This document shows, piece after piece, positions 10,027 to 22,127 of a stretch of 64,000 nucleotides of DNA. Both the position numbers and the translations under genes were made by a program. Below the pieces are notes generated by a model. It did no database searches. It was not told where the DNA came from and saw only the letters and a list, made by a program, of their open reading frames with translations. The DNA comes from Ixodes scapularis (Eukaryota > Arthropoda > Arachnida > Ixodida > Ixodidae), in assembly GCF_016920785.2 (NCBI RefSeq), contig NW_024609857.1, positions 65,950,488 through 66,014,487 of the forward strand. Direction: 5' to 3'. Numbering within the stretch: the stretch's first letter is position 1; each line of letters begins with the position of its first letter.

Positions 10027-11813
10027 ATTATGAGTTAGAATTCAGCTCCTGCCCGTTTTAATATCAACAGATTCTGAACGCACTAAAACGGAGTTTTTAC
10101 ACACTTCTAATGGCGTACTCAGAAAAAGGAGACGAGGCTCAGAGTTTACCGTGGTGGGAAATTAAGGTAATATCTCGTGTAATAATCGTAGATATACATG
10201 CTGACTACACTCACATTTTAACGCATTCATACTCCCACCCCCTCCTCGTCACCCCCCCCCCCCCCCCCCCCTTTTATAGAGAAGAAGTGCACGAAAACGA
10301 GTAGTAGATTTTTTTTATCTGATCTAAGCATAGTGTAAATATCTTATAATAAGTGTGCATTGTGCTTAGAAAAAAAAATGAATGGCACTCTTCATTAAAC
10401 AATGCATCTTTAGCTGAGTGCTTAGTGTTAAGGGTAATTCAAAAGGTCTGTGGTTTCATCTTCCCCTTCCTGGACAGTACCTGACCTGTGCTGAAAACGA
10501 AGAAGACACAATTGTTGACGGGGTAAGTGATGTCGACATGACAGTTCTTGGCACTTTACCACGCCAAAAAATATACTCATCTACTGGTAATTTATTTTTC
10601 ACGTAGAGTCCGGTCTTTTTAAATGAAGATGTTCAGTATTATTGACGCACGCAAAGATGTTACGACGCTATGTGTAATGCAATTATTGTGCCAGATCAAC
10701 TCACTAGATTTGACGCATTTTTATTACATGCGTAAGCCTTAAGGTCGAAATAAAATAATTTGAGTCATTTTTGTAGTGTACTTTTACCAACAAATATAAG
10801 GTTTTGTGAGCTGCAAAATTTTATAGTGAAGTTTTATAGTTGTAAGTATTGTGTAACTGACATGTAATACGAAAATCTAGGTACCTTATTTGTTACCTGG
10901 ATGAACTGTGATGTTTCAATGAACCCAGCATGCGCTTCAAATTTCTCGTATAATACATGTGTAAACGAAGGGGAGAGAGAGAAAGAGTTTGTGTGATTAG
11001 TTAATTTGCGAAGAGTATTTAGCATGGGCGCTGAATCCTAGCAAGGAAAACTCTGTTGGGATTACGTGAACATGCTAATGGATGGGGAGGCGTACAACCA
11101 TTGGATAATAAGATTAGCATCGCCCTTCCGTAGGATTCTAATGAGTGATTAGAGATACATGAGCCCTTATGCACAACCTCTGCTGGGACAACGTTAACTG
11201 TAGTCATTGAGGGGACAGGTGTCTGCGGCGTCTCTTACAACTGCCCATGCATCCAGCGAGCAGGAAGCTTTGACTTCCGTCGGCGCTATGGCCGCGCATG
11301 CACGGCGCGGTATTGGCGAGACGCCGGAACATTATCAAAGGTAAGAGAACTCGCTCAGGAGGCGGGATAGCAGAAAAACTTTCCTGCCGTTCTCACCCTG
11401 AGATAAACGTTATAAAAAACTAACGATAAGAAAGGTTATGGATAACGTTTCTTATGTCAGCGGTTCGCGAACAATGACCGCGGTCGCTGGGGTCAAGGCA
11501 GATTTGGAGACGTCTCCACCAGGGACGACACATTAGGAATCCATGAATGTCATCGCACGGGACAGCTTTTCTAGGCAAACTCCCTGAGGCGTGGCCTCAA
11601 GAACGCTTGGCTATGGAACTAAATTGCACATATATTGACGCAATGAGCCTCATTGAGTGGAACATATTTTTTCTGCTCCCTTTCGGGGCAGGGAGCATCT
11701 GGTTTCTGAAATCAAACTGTGCCATTGATATTCTTATATTTCGAGGCCGCAGCTACGTTTAATCTCTTTAATGTTAGATAAGTAAAAACCCACTGGTGCT
11801 ATCTCGTGTCCAG
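10027..11813. other. Spacer with a poly-C tract, no gene identified
   Basis: Mostly AT-rich. A C run lies at about 10252-10271. No transposon termini or convincing coding frame was recognised. Confidence 0.4.
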
Positions 11814-11936
11814 CCCACCGGTCCCACCGGATACGTGGATGTCTACTGCACGTCCCACGGGAGGGCGCCCCGAAAGTGCCCGCAGTGCGCCTCAGAGATC
11901 TACACCACAGTCGACGCTGGAAAAGTGGAAAGCACG
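11814..11936 (+). CDS. Candidate host exon, product unknown
   Basis: A 123-bp GC-rich block in AT-rich surroundings is preceded by a splice-acceptor-like tcgtgtccag and followed by a donor-like gtaacg. It encodes 41 codons in phase, containing YVDVYCTSHGRAPRKCPQC, with three cysteines in a C-x9-C-x2-C spacing and a proline-rich start. The frame stays open past the putative donor, but composition and coding character drop there. No family was recognised. It could be an internal exon of a gene with large introns, or a chance open stretch. No neighbouring exons were found. Confidence 0.3.
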
Positions 11937-12609
11937 GTAACGTTATTCTTCCCTGTGAAATATGTAAAACATTTCTCGCGACGTAAAGGCACTGTAAGAC
12001 GAATTCGCTACATTCAACCAATTTCCGTGCCTTTCCTGTCTCGCAGGAAGCTCAGAGAGAAATCAACTAATATCTCCAAAGAAAGCACGGCTAACCTGAT
12101 TAATATTTATCTGGGAACTAAATATAAACTTCAGACTCTATTTGGAATCTACCGGTTGCGAAAGAGAGATTGGAACCCAGATTTTTTTGGACCGCAATAA
12201 TAAACTAGGCATCTCAGAATGAAGAAACACCGTGTGGAGATGACGCTATAGCGATGATTGTAGAATGCAATATATTGAAAACGTGACGTTATCTGAAGCA
12301 AAATATAACAAATAAAAATATAACTTCTCTATGAGCTGACGACCCTTTAGGTTTAATATTAGTCAAACAAAGAAATCGCATTGTGGACTCTTGTGGCATT
12401 CAGTTCAATGCAAGCATCTTGCCTCGGTGTTCGTGGCTCTCGGTGTTCGTGAACTGTACCGTGTCCTTGGTGATCAGGACTCGCAATTTTATGCCTCTTA
12501 TTTTCTCTTTTCTCTCCTCTTTCGAACTCTTTTTTAACCTCCCCATCCCCTTCACACAGCACAGAGTAGCCAACTTGGACAATTACCCAGGTTAACCAAC
12601 CTGTTTTAT

Positions 12610-12787
12610 ACCCCATTCACACGGTCAGCACAAAGGTACCTTTAACAAAGGTCCCTTTATTATCGGCGAATGAGCCCGTGCTCTTGGGACGCGAGCACAC
12701 GCCACGCGCGGAAGATCGTTAATTGATTGGCCGCAGAGAATAAAGGTCCCTCAACTAAAGGTACCTTTACGGTCATGTGAATGGGGT
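12610..12787. mobile_element. 178-bp MITE with AT target duplication
   Basis: The ends ACCCCATTCACA and TGTGAATGGGGT are perfect inverse repeats flanked by AT on both sides. Inner motifs (AAAGGTACCTTTA on both arms) continue the symmetry. The AT dinucleotide and ACCCC-type ends match the element at 26099-26266. Two-base AT duplications are known for the ISL2EU group of PIF/Harbinger relatives, so that assignment is plausible but unproven. Confidence 0.7.
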
Positions 12788-12789
12788 AT

Positions 12790-14290
12790 TCCACTTCTCA
12801 TCTTACGTCCTTTCCTCTTTTCCACAAGAGAGAAAAACGGATAATCTTTCTTGGTGACAATATTACGGTTTGATTTTTTTTTTCTAATAGTAATAATACT
12901 AATAAATGCCCGTATCAACAATGCTATTTTCTCTTGATTGTCATGTTTAAGAGTACGTCGCCTTAAACCGGGCTAACACTGCTGATACATCATACAAAGG
13001 TTATTCTGCAAACATTAGTCGTCGCAATATCCGTGGTTCAAATGCCGCGTGTAAAACTTTTCTCGCTGAAGTCATTGCCATGCGGTGTTTGAAGCACGGA
13101 TTTCGCGGTGACTGGCGTTGGAACCTATATGCAGACTGCCATTTGTATGATTTAGAAGCAGCGTGACCCCGGTTTTATAGAAATAATTTGTTTTTCGGTT
13201 TCATATCTTGAAACATGCAACGTTTTATTCTCTGACTTTCGGATTTCATCTCTCCCGCAAGCTCCGCATTCATACGGAGTAGCAGCTTTCCGCCATGTAT
13301 AGTTTTTTATACAATCAAAAATCTGAATTTATTAATTTGATTATTTAGTTTTTGTGAGGAATCTGTATATGTTTTCATTCAGCTTAATTGTGAACAAACT
13401 AAGAGCTACAAGCCCGGACCTTTCGCCCTCTATACCGTTCTCTCTTATGAGGGCATGCGCGCATCATGGGGCCATCTAAGAAAACAAGTGTTTCTAAAAA
13501 CACAGTATTAGAAAAAATGGATGGCACTAAGATTGGTTTCTGCAATTCTCGAAATGCGAGGATATTTACTGAACATAAATCGGGAAAAAATATTTAGTTC
13601 AAAGAACAGTTTAAATTTTCGTTGCGTAAACATCGACATGTTTTTTTGTTTTTTTTTTCTGTTCTTAGAGGAAGTGGGACTATTGTAATTTTCGTCCGCT
13701 ATCCGCTCTTTCTCGCGTGAGTTGAAACGTGGTGGAGCTAGTGTGCAAATAGCCTCCAACCAATTCCGTTTTTGAACTAGAAGGCGAATTGGGCAGTATT
13801 TGCGAAATCAAATTTACACGCTATCCTAGGGAAACAACCACTTATAGCACTGCCAGATTTAAGTCACTATTATTATAAAATAATCTAGAGTAAAAGATTA
13901 GGAAATTTACGTGAACCAGAAATGTGCCTTGGCTACTCAATAGATGGCACCAATGAGTTTGTTGCCTTAAAAAAAAGGGCGAATTCGGTTCTTTGTGCGC
14001 ACATGTGGTTCACTGCTTACCCTCGCTAGGAGGAGATGATACGAATTAGTGTGATTCATACCTCTATCGAGTCAGACCGACTTTCGCTATTCATTAAAAT
14101 GACTTCTTTTTTGTTATCGGTGGGCAGCTGTTCCAGACCTGATCCTATACACGTGCTCTATTTATTCCATAGGTGGATGCATGCTACAGCAAAAAGGAAA
14201 AATCGCATCCCGTGAGTCTACAATGTATCGTTAATTATCAAAAGCAATCTAAATTTTTTAATTTCTTATGTTTAAAAATATATAAAAAAA
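12790..14290. other. AT-rich spacer, no gene identified
   Basis: No coding frame or element ends recognised; several poly-T and poly-A tracts. Confidence 0.4.
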
Positions 14291-14297
14291 TAAACCC

Positions 14298-14314
14298 TCC
14301 CCCCCCCCCCCCAA

Positions 14315-14368
<54 letters not shown>

Positions 14369-14375
14369 TTATTTA
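14298..14375. repeat. Simple repeats: poly-C, poly-A, (AT)n
   Basis: A C run is followed by an A run and about 20 AT dinucleotides, then TTTA repeats. Open frames here are low-complexity artefacts. Positions 14376-15340 hold nothing recognisable. Confidence 0.9.
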
Positions 14376-15536
14376 TAAAGACATGAGTACTTGCCGGGGT
14401 GCTCGAATAAAAGTAATTTATCCAAAATTTACTTGAATCGTTACATCTGCAGCTGATCAAGTCATCAATTACTATGTGGTTCGTATAACGTAAATATAAA
14501 AGAGTCTGTGTCCCATTCGCACTTAAGGTTCAAATTCCTTTTATTTGGGTTATAAGTGATGTAATGCAGTGACAGAGTCAAGGGATTGATTCACAGTATA
14601 TCTTTGAAACCATGTGATATATTCAGTATTTACTAAACGCTTCTGGGTAACATTTTTATGCAATATTTCTTTTTCACAAATTGCTAATGACATTGCGGTC
14701 TTCCAATATATTCAAAAACATATGTTTCCTTCGATCTCAGCTGCAGATCTCAGAACTAGAATTTTTTTTATGCGGTTGTCAATTATGTCAATATAGGCTT
14801 CTATTTTTACACATTCTCGACTTGCTTGTTATTGGTTTTATGTTACTGTGTTACGAGATTTGGATACTGCTATTATGCTGAAAGTGTGCACAAAAGATGC
14901 AACGAAACTCTTTGTGGCATGTATTGCAGTTATACAAAGAATATGCGGCTTACTTGGAGAAAGTTCAACAGAAGACGGAAGCGATCGAGGTTTGTGCCAA
15001 ATTTGCGACCCCCTTCCACTTCACTGTAATTTTATTAACGTAATTACGCTCGTTATTTTTGTTTAATTGGAAGACTTGGCCATATTGCAGTTACATTTGT
15101 ATTCCATACAGAAAAACAAGGGTCTTTGAATCACCTCATAGGTTACATTTTTAATATTCTTCTAATAAGCATTTTTAATTTGTGTGCTCTGTTTACACTA
15201 TGTTTAATAATGATTGAACAACGCTGTCAAAGCCGCTGGCGCGAGCATAAGGTTTGATTCCCCAGGTCATCCGCACGTGTTCTCGCGCAAATGAAACTAT
15301 AGATGAAGCCACGCGCCAGCGCTAAGTGTGTATCGGGGTATCAGAAAGGGGGAGAGAGAGAGAAAACCTTTATTCAAGCCGCCCATGTCCGGGCAGTGGT
15401 TACTAAGATGGTGAGGCTTCCCGGGGGCTTTGGCGGTCAGGTCGGAGCTTGAATGAGTGTTGTCGAAGTCAAGGGGTCCCGCACATGGGAAGTGTGTTGC
15501 ACTAGGTGAGGCCAGAGGACAGGACGGAAGTTCGAC

Positions 15537-16560
15537 GGGGGGGGGGGGGGGGGGGGAGGGGTCTTGTCCCAGCTCTTCCAGATAACGGGAATGTGGGAAG
15601 GGAGGAGATGTGGAAAAAGAAAGTGGAGAGATTGTTTGGTGCGAGGGCAAGACCAGTAGACATACCTCGCCAAACCTCACTCATGAGGGCCCTCACTCAC
15701 CCTCACTCACCCTCATCTTTACAGGTGAGATGAGGTTGAGTGAGTTTCTGAACCCCGAAAATTCATGAGCGTGAGGGTGAGTGAGGATCGTGAGGTCGCG
15801 AGAGGTATGAGGGCGTGACGGACACGAGGGCTGTGAGGGTTGTAAAATCGTGAGTGCGTGAGTGGTATGAGTGCGCGAGGGGCGTGAGGACCGTGAGGGC
15901 TGTGTGGCTAGTGAGTGCGTGAAGGGCATGAGTGCATGCGGGACATGAGGACTGTGAGGGGCGTGAGGGCGCTTTGTGCGCGAGGGTTATGAGTGCGTGA
16001 GGGGTGAGAGGACCGAGAGTGCCTGAGGGGTGTAAGGGCATCGAGAGTGGTGAGGGAAGTAAGGGGCATCCCTTCGTGAGGGTTGTAGCTCAAATGAAGC
16101 GCTTGCGTTTGCGTGTGGGGCTTGTGCGGGACGACGAGTTCTCAGTGAGGATTAATTTTGCTTGAAGGCGTAGAGAATTTGTAAGCGGCCGCGCAGGTAT
16201 TGTGACTTCTCGCGGCCACACCTCGGCAGGCCTCACCCATGAGGACCCTTACTCACTCTCATTTTCACAGGTGAGGTGAAATTGCGTGAGTTTCTGAACT
16301 TGAAAATTCATGTGTGTCAGGGTGAGTGAGGACTGTGAAGACAGTGAGGTCGTGAGGGGTGTGAGGGCTGTGAGGACCGTGAGTGCGTGAGGGGTATGAG
16401 TGCGTGAGGGCCTTGACGGGGTGAGTGCGTGAGGGGCGTGAGGTTCAGTGAGGGTGAGTGAAGGGCTGAAGGTGGGGTGTGACTTTGATGGTGTTTGTAG
16501 TTGTGATGGTGAGAGTGAGTGAGTTGCTGAGGTGAGTGTGGCTGTGAGTGAGGGGGACCT
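15537..16560. repeat. G tract and GTGAGGG-type minisatellite, long-unit duplicated
   Basis: A run of about 20 G at 15537 is followed by a long stretch built from variants of GTGAGGGC and GTGAGTG. A larger unit, starting with a CCTCAC-CATGAGG block, CACAGGTGAG and TTTCTGAAC...AAAATTCATG, occurs at about 15665 and again at about 16221. A roughly 550-bp segment was therefore duplicated. Open frames on both strands across it follow from the repeat, not from genes. Confidence 0.8.
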
Positions 16561-16751
16561 AAAAAATGCTGACCTCTTTCAGTAGATGTGTCTGGCGTCG
16601 GGATTGGCGCCGCAGACCTGACTAGGGGGTACCGGGGTGGTTCATTATATGGGGGAGATCTGTGTCGTGTTGTCCTCCCTGTCCCCACTCACCTGGGTTA
16701 AAATGTGTATACTCAACCAGCTTGCCTGCACCCTTGCTTTAACTTCATTAG

Positions 16752-18500
16752 TAGGGTTCCGCGTTTTCGGTATCTATTTTTCTTCAAATTTGGGAATTAT
16801 TAATTGGTGTTTATTTTCTCCCTTCGAAATCGGTGTTTTTCGGCGTTTAATTTCAATGCCGAAAAGGAATCGGTGATTATCAGGGCTTGTGTTGCAAAGC
16901 GACTGCATAATCACTACAAAAACCGTGGCGCACCTCACATTACACACGTTTATTGAGCACATACAAAGCACGTCACACGATGAATGCACACACGTATAGA
17001 TATAACAGAAAGCGTGACGCTTTCAAAAGCATGACATCAACACTTAAACTTATTAAAAAAAAATTGACATATACATTGTCAGAGACTTGTCAGTCATCAA
17101 AGCACGTTCCTTGCGGGTGACGAAGCGAAGTCTAGACAACGCACGATCCACGTTCGCGCTTGAAACAGAGATGGCAAGAAAATCAATAGAAGCTTTTGAC
17201 AAGACTGGCCATTCCGTGCTGTGCGCTCTCCAGAAGCTGTCAATGCAAACTTCAGCAGATAAAAATTTATACAATGACTACTCTAGGAGTTCCTCTTTCA
17301 ATGATGGTAGGTCGGCGGAGCTCACAACAGGCGAAAACAGACCACTGAAGTATGATTCTGCTGTCATTAGTTCCTGCTCTCTGGCTGGGTCCACAACTTG
17401 CACTTGGTGCCAGAAGTAATTTCTCAAGAAATGAGAACTAGCTGGAATGTTCCTCTTTACAACGGCTTCCCACTTTGCCTGAATATAAAGGGAGAAATCG
17501 CGGAAGCTGCGCACACATTTCTCTCGGACGTCAAAGCTCATCGTGTATAAGAGTATGTCGGTCTTTACACCAAACGCCTGCCGTTCAGGAAAGCATTGGC
17601 TAGCAAGGGTGAACTCCAGATGAACCATGATTACGTACTTATGGCAGACTAGTACTTCCTCAGACTCCGGAGATTTCATTGCTGTGATGATCGGCTAAAC
17701 GTTCTAACGGGCACGCAAAACTCGTCCGAACAGTGACTACGAAGTGGGCCGGCGTTGGGCCTTCCGCACGCCCATGATACGAGGACACAGTCTGTGGACC
17801 TTATCGCCCCCCTCCCTTCTCCTCGCCATTATTCCCCTTTCCTTCTTTCTTCTATTTTATAGGAAACCTATGCCTGGACAAAAGACTTGGAAACTGTTTT
17901 GCTAAAAAGATAAGGGAAGGGAGCGGGGCAATAGCATGGTTTCAAAAAGAAAGGGACGAGCCCGAAGACAGCTCAGTGAGGCTGTGTTCCGGGTCAACGA
18001 GAAAACAAAAATATGGCCTAAAGATTATTTCCGTAAAGCTGCCATTTTTTCGGCAGCTTGAATTTAGTGTTTTTCGTTTTCTACCGAGTCAGAAAAACGT
18101 TCAGCCGTTTCAGTCTGATGAAGAAGGAAGACCAGCGGGGCTGTACAATAGAAAGTAATGGCCGGTTGCAAGTCTGCAAGCCAGGGTCGAAAGGCCGCCG
18201 CCATCTGTGAGCAAAGGCGGCAACCAGATACGTGACTTGCCGCCGTCGCTCATAGATGGTGGTAGGTGTCCAGAGTTCGGTGTCTTCATTTAGTAGGGTA
18301 CGTTGCTGGGCTAGTTGGTTCACCTTAGTTAAACATACAAAATAGCGTAAAACAGACAAGGACAAGAAGAATACAGGTCTTCATCTCTTTGGGATGACAC
18401 GATCCCGGGGAAACTAGCCCTTAACAGCTTCGATGTAAAAAAACGTCTCGCGGGTTAATGACCGCTATTTATCGGTATATACCAAAAACACGGAACCCTA
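16752..18500 (-). mobile_element. hAT transposon with TIRs and a partial transposase
   Basis: The left end TAGGGTTCCGCGTTTTCGGT and the inverse of the right end, TAGGGTTCCGTGTTTTTGGT, form clear TIRs of about 22 bp with two mismatches. The flanking 8-mers TTCATTAG and GTTATAAG share 5 of 8 positions, an eroded 8-bp duplication. A hAT transposase C-terminus lies inside on the minus strand. About 1.75 kb is too short for a full autonomous hAT, so the element is internally deleted. Confidence 0.75.
17053..17679 (-). pseudogene. hAT transposase C-terminal part with one in-frame stop
   Basis: Minus-strand frame with a single TAG at 17278-17280 separating two open pieces in the same frame. The distal piece reads EWPVLSKASIDFLAISVSSA then NVDRALSRL, the hAT dimerisation domain (Dimer_Tnp_hAT type). 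The proximal 134 codons would be the segment between the catalytic domain and the dimerisation domain. No BED finger or DDE core was recognised upstream (17680-18480). Confidence 0.7.
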
Positions 18501-18559
18501 GTTATAAGGTCACATGGCAGGGAGAATCTCTGTGCCTGGCGAACGTATGCACCCCCGCT

Positions 18560-19060
18560 GCGTGTGAGGTTAGAGGTGAGAGGGTGAAGGGTGCGGCAGG
18601 TAAGGCGGAGGTCCTTCAGGCGCTGTCGTTGAGACTTGCGATGAGCGGCGCGTTCCTCTTTCGGGTTGTAGTCTAGCGGCAAGGATTTGGGGTTGCTCGG
18701 AGTCTCGCTTGCGCGAGCCAGGGCGTGGGCCCTTTCGTTCCCTGCGATTCATTAGTTTCCGGGGACCCACTCAAAGGAGACGTGGAGGTGGGGCTGGGCT
18801 GCCATGTAGGATGCAAGGCCGCGTTTGATGTGTGCCGGTACGGAGTTGGTTGAGAAGTCTCTGAGGGCTCCCTGACTATTTGAGCGGATGGTAATGGAGT
18901 CGGCAGAGTGCGGTTGTAAGAGGATGGCTTCAGCGATGGACTGTGCCTCTGCCGCTGTAGGGGAGGGTACATGTCTATGATGTCAAACTGTTTCTCTTTT
19001 GGGGCCTCATGTGACGGTGGTAGAGATGCCATCGGTGAAAGCAGTGAGTATTGGAGGTGT
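18560..19060 (-). pseudogene. LINE RNase H domain remnant
   Basis: Minus-strand pieces in shifting frames give S..ALRDFSTNSVPAHIKRG and later VPGN followed by IAGNERAHALA, the last conserved block of RNase H in I-group LINEs. Two stops lie in the conserved block. It is distinct from the LINE at 39290-45030 and is only the RNase H end. Confidence 0.6.
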
Positions 19061-20116
19061 GTGCTTCGTTTTAGCAGAGCGAGTAATGTGGATCCGTGGC
19101 TTAGAATGATAACAACAGCAGAGAGGTATTTTCGTCTTCCCGCCTCCAGCGCGACCTTTCTGCCTTCGATAGCAATTCAGCGTCTTGTGAGCCTCGATCG
19201 TGCTCGTGCAGCCGAAGCATCGTGAAAGGCGACGCGCGAGTGCTGAAGGCGTGGCATCCGAGAGAGGCTGTCGCTGCCGTTCTCGTTTTGTCGGTGACGA
19301 TAGTAAGGCTCACAGTCGAGTTAATTGTATGATTTCCCCCCTATTATTATATATCATATTTTTGTCCTGCTGCCCGGTTTTATCAACTGATTCCTAAAGG
19401 CATACATTACGCTGTTTTCGTTTTTATAAAAAGTTACACGGTGCCATTTGCTCAATTTATAGAATCTTAATATACACTGGTTAGTTGTGTACCGCAGATG
19501 CTCCTAAGGGCATGCTCGCGCGGGTAACTTTTTTTTTTATGCCTGAAGGAACCGTTAAATGCAATTAGCGATGGCGTTTTTTTTTTTGTTCCTGGTTCAT
19601 GTTTTCTGAAAACATTAATCAATATGAGTTCTTGATTTTTTTTTTAATTTTAATTTCGTAGAAATGTTGCTCCAAAAAAAATTATTTATGCTGTATTTCA
19701 AAACTATCTCCAACGTTTATGATAGGTTAGCTACGGAATGTGATCGAATTGGTACTTAACTCGTTCATTTATATCGTGCTTAAACGTGCTTATATAGAAT
19801 TTAATAGCAAAGGTATATTCTGCAAATTTTGAAATTTATTTTTTATTCCGCATGCGACCAATCCTTTTTTTCAAAAGCTTTTAGCTCCTAAAAGCGAAAG
19901 AGTCAGTTATAAGTAACAAAATACAGATATTTTGCATTAAAATATTTCTTATTATTCGGGGCGATGTGTTCGAAGAGCTGTTTATGATTCCTTCCTTAGC
20001 TTTCATGCGGAGACAGCAAAGGCGTGGTGCGAGTTTCTTGCTCCAGAAAAGCTTTGCTTGCATAAAGACTAGCGTGAATAAGCAATATATGTTTTCACCA
20101 CTAGATACCCCGAATA
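19061..20116. other. AT-rich spacer, no gene identified
   Basis: A GC-richer block at about 19085-19320 has no recognised product; the rest is AT-rich with T runs. Confidence 0.35.
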
Positions 20117-20120
20117 ATAT

Positions 20121-20466
20121 TGTCACGGGTGGTGACCAATAAACGATAAATAAACAGAAAGAAATAAACGTTTAATGTGGCAAACTTGTGCCAAAAATAA
20201 AAGGGTACCAAAGATAATAACGGAGCGTCACGGGCGTCGAAGTCGGCGTAGCAGCACAGTCCAACGCTCGGCGAAAACTGACTCGACAAGGTTGCGGGCG
20301 GCTTCATATCTAGAGTAAGTCACTATCTCGAACATTCGGCGGGGAAGGTTCGAGCGTAGCGCGCTTGGGGCGAGAATGAAAACGCACTTTCTAGAACAAC
20401 AAAAACGATAGAAGTTATGTTCGCAGCAAGAATAAACGAGAACCTTCTGCAAGTCTGCGCGCGGCA
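20121..20466 (-). repeat. 3' LTR of the RT-less gypsy element
   Basis: 346 bp. On the minus strand it starts TGCCGCGCGCAGAC and ends CACCACCCGTGACA. About 4 percent different from the 5' LTR by eye. Confidence 0.9.
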
Positions 20467-20652
20467 TTATCCCCCCTTTAAAAGCGCATCGTCCCGATGC
20501 AGCACAAACCGAAAACAAAGTAAACAGAAATAACGGTAAACTAAAGAGTCATGGATGAAGAAAGAATAAAACAATTAAAACAGGGACAACACAACCACAT
20601 CTTTCAACAAGCAACAGACGAGAGTCATTTGGAACACATAAGATCTACAGTC

Positions 20653-22127
20653 CTATCGAGCGTAGTACGGCTTCATGCGCACGACGTGGACGACTTCTGG
20701 TCTTGGAGGGCGGCGTGATGAAGTCCGTATTCCATCGGGCATCACCTCGTAGGTCAGATCCCCGAGTCTACGAAGCACTTTGTAGGGTCCAAAGTAGCGC
20801 TTCAGGAGTTTCTCACTCAGACCACGTCGGCGCATCGGTGTCCAGGCCCACACCCTGTCTCCCGGCTGGAAGTGGACGTCCCGGCGACGAAGGTTGTAGC
20901 GGCCAGTGTCGATACGTTGTTGGGCTTGAATCCGGAGTCTGGCGAGCTGACGGACTTCTTCTGCCCGTTGGGCAACCACCTGGGAGTCGTCGCTTCCGTC
21001 GACAGCCGGTTCGTGGGGTAACATTGCGTCCAGCATTGTCGTCACTTTGCAACCATGAACCAGTTGAAAGGGTGTAACCCCGGTGGTTTCTTGCACGGCC
21101 GTATTGTAGGCAAAGGTGACGTACGGCAACACCTCGTCCCATGTCTTGTGCTCCACGCCGACGTACATGGAAATCATGTCGGCGATGGTCTTGTTGAGTC
21201 TTTCCGTCAGCCCGTTGGTCTGAGGGTGGTACGCCGTGGTGCGACGATGGCTGGTGTGGCTGAGACGAAGGACTTCTTGTGTAAGCTGGGCCATGAACGA
21301 GGATCCACGGTCTGAGATCAGGACTTCGGGAGCGCCGTGCCGGAGGACAATGGATTGTGGGAAAATAAGCGCCAAAAAAACACGGACAAAGAGTAGATTG
21401 ACAACGACACAGGGCGCACTCTCAACTGAATTTATTAGGAAAAAACACAAACTTATATACCAATGGGAGCACACTATCAGACACCACACGTCACGTTAGT
21501 CTCCCAGACCACGTTTTAAATATTCAAACTCATTCGTAGACAGTGAAATGAAATGAAAAACTTGGCAACTTCCACAGCAGTTCCGAAAGGAAGGGCTTTC
21601 GTTTCGGCGTACCGCGTGAGATAATCTGTGGCAACGATGATCCATCGATTTCCCGACGTCGACGGCGGAAAAGGGCCAAGTAGATCCATTCCGATCTGCT
21701 GGAAGGGTGCCGTTGGCGGAGGAATTGACTGCAAGAGTCCGGCCGGCCTCGTTGGAGGTTTCTTTCGTCGCTGGCATTCATGGCATGATCGTGTGTATAG
21801 GTGGACGGTTTTGGGGAGCTTGGGCCAGTAATACTTTTCACGAATACGGGCCAGTGTCCGGCTGTAACCAAGGTGTCCGGACGTCGGGTCGTCGTGGCAA
21901 GCTTGGAAGATCTCCTCTCGAAGGTCGGTCGGGATTACCAGCAGCCACGTCGAGTTGTTGTTGCCGAAGTTCTCTTTGTAGAGAACTCCTTGTCTAATGG
22001 CGAAGGTCGGCAGGGCTCGTGAAAAAACACGTGGTATGGCACTCCCACGCCCTTCCAGGTGCTCTATTAGTGCGCGCAGCTCAGGATCGTCTCGTTGACG
22101 TCGGGCCATGTCGTCGGTGTTCACTGC
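20653..22127 (-). pseudogene. Gypsy integrase, split by a PLE fragment
   Basis: Integrase inserts the cDNA into the genome. The N-terminal piece (22124-21553) carries the HHCC zinc-binding domain (HLGYSRTL...CHECQRRK) and the first catalytic Asp in GMDLLGPF. The C-terminal piece (21354-20653) has SDRGSSF with the second Asp, HPQTNGLTERLNKT with the Glu, and a GPY/F-type module (FGPYKVLRRLGDLTYEV), ending PYYAR. Between them sits a 198-bp foreign segment. The frame preceding the zinc finger (AVNTDD-ARRQRDDPEL) joins abruptly to protease, marking the RT deletion. No chromodomain was seen. Confidence 0.85.
21355..21552 (-). mobile_element. 5'-truncated PLE fragment inside gypsy integrase
   Basis: A foreign segment of about 198 bp interrupts the integrase core. 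On the minus strand it opens with codons ending NEFEYLKRGLGD then a stop, resembling the C-terminus of a PLE GIY-YIG protein. A tail follows with AATAAATTCAGTTGAGAGTG and TTTGTCCGTGTTTTTTTGGC. The 3' tail of the PLE at 1606-8027 has a similar AATAAACCTTTCAGTTGTTA. It therefore appears to be a different PLE family, severely 5'-truncated. Confidence 0.6.

Noticed and set aside
14173..14436. 87-codon frame with runs of Pro, Lys and Tyr-Ile
   Set aside because: Created by the poly-C, poly-A and (AT)n simple repeats.
15297..16093. Several open frames on both strands rich in Ser, Pro, His or Thr
   Set aside because: Products of the GTGAGGG minisatellite and G tract, not genes.
18105..18160. CTGATGA ... 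GAAA order suggestive of a hammerhead ribozyme, a motif known from PLE terminal repeats
   Set aside because: The sequence between the two core motifs does not form a convincing stem II, and stems I and III could not be drawn.
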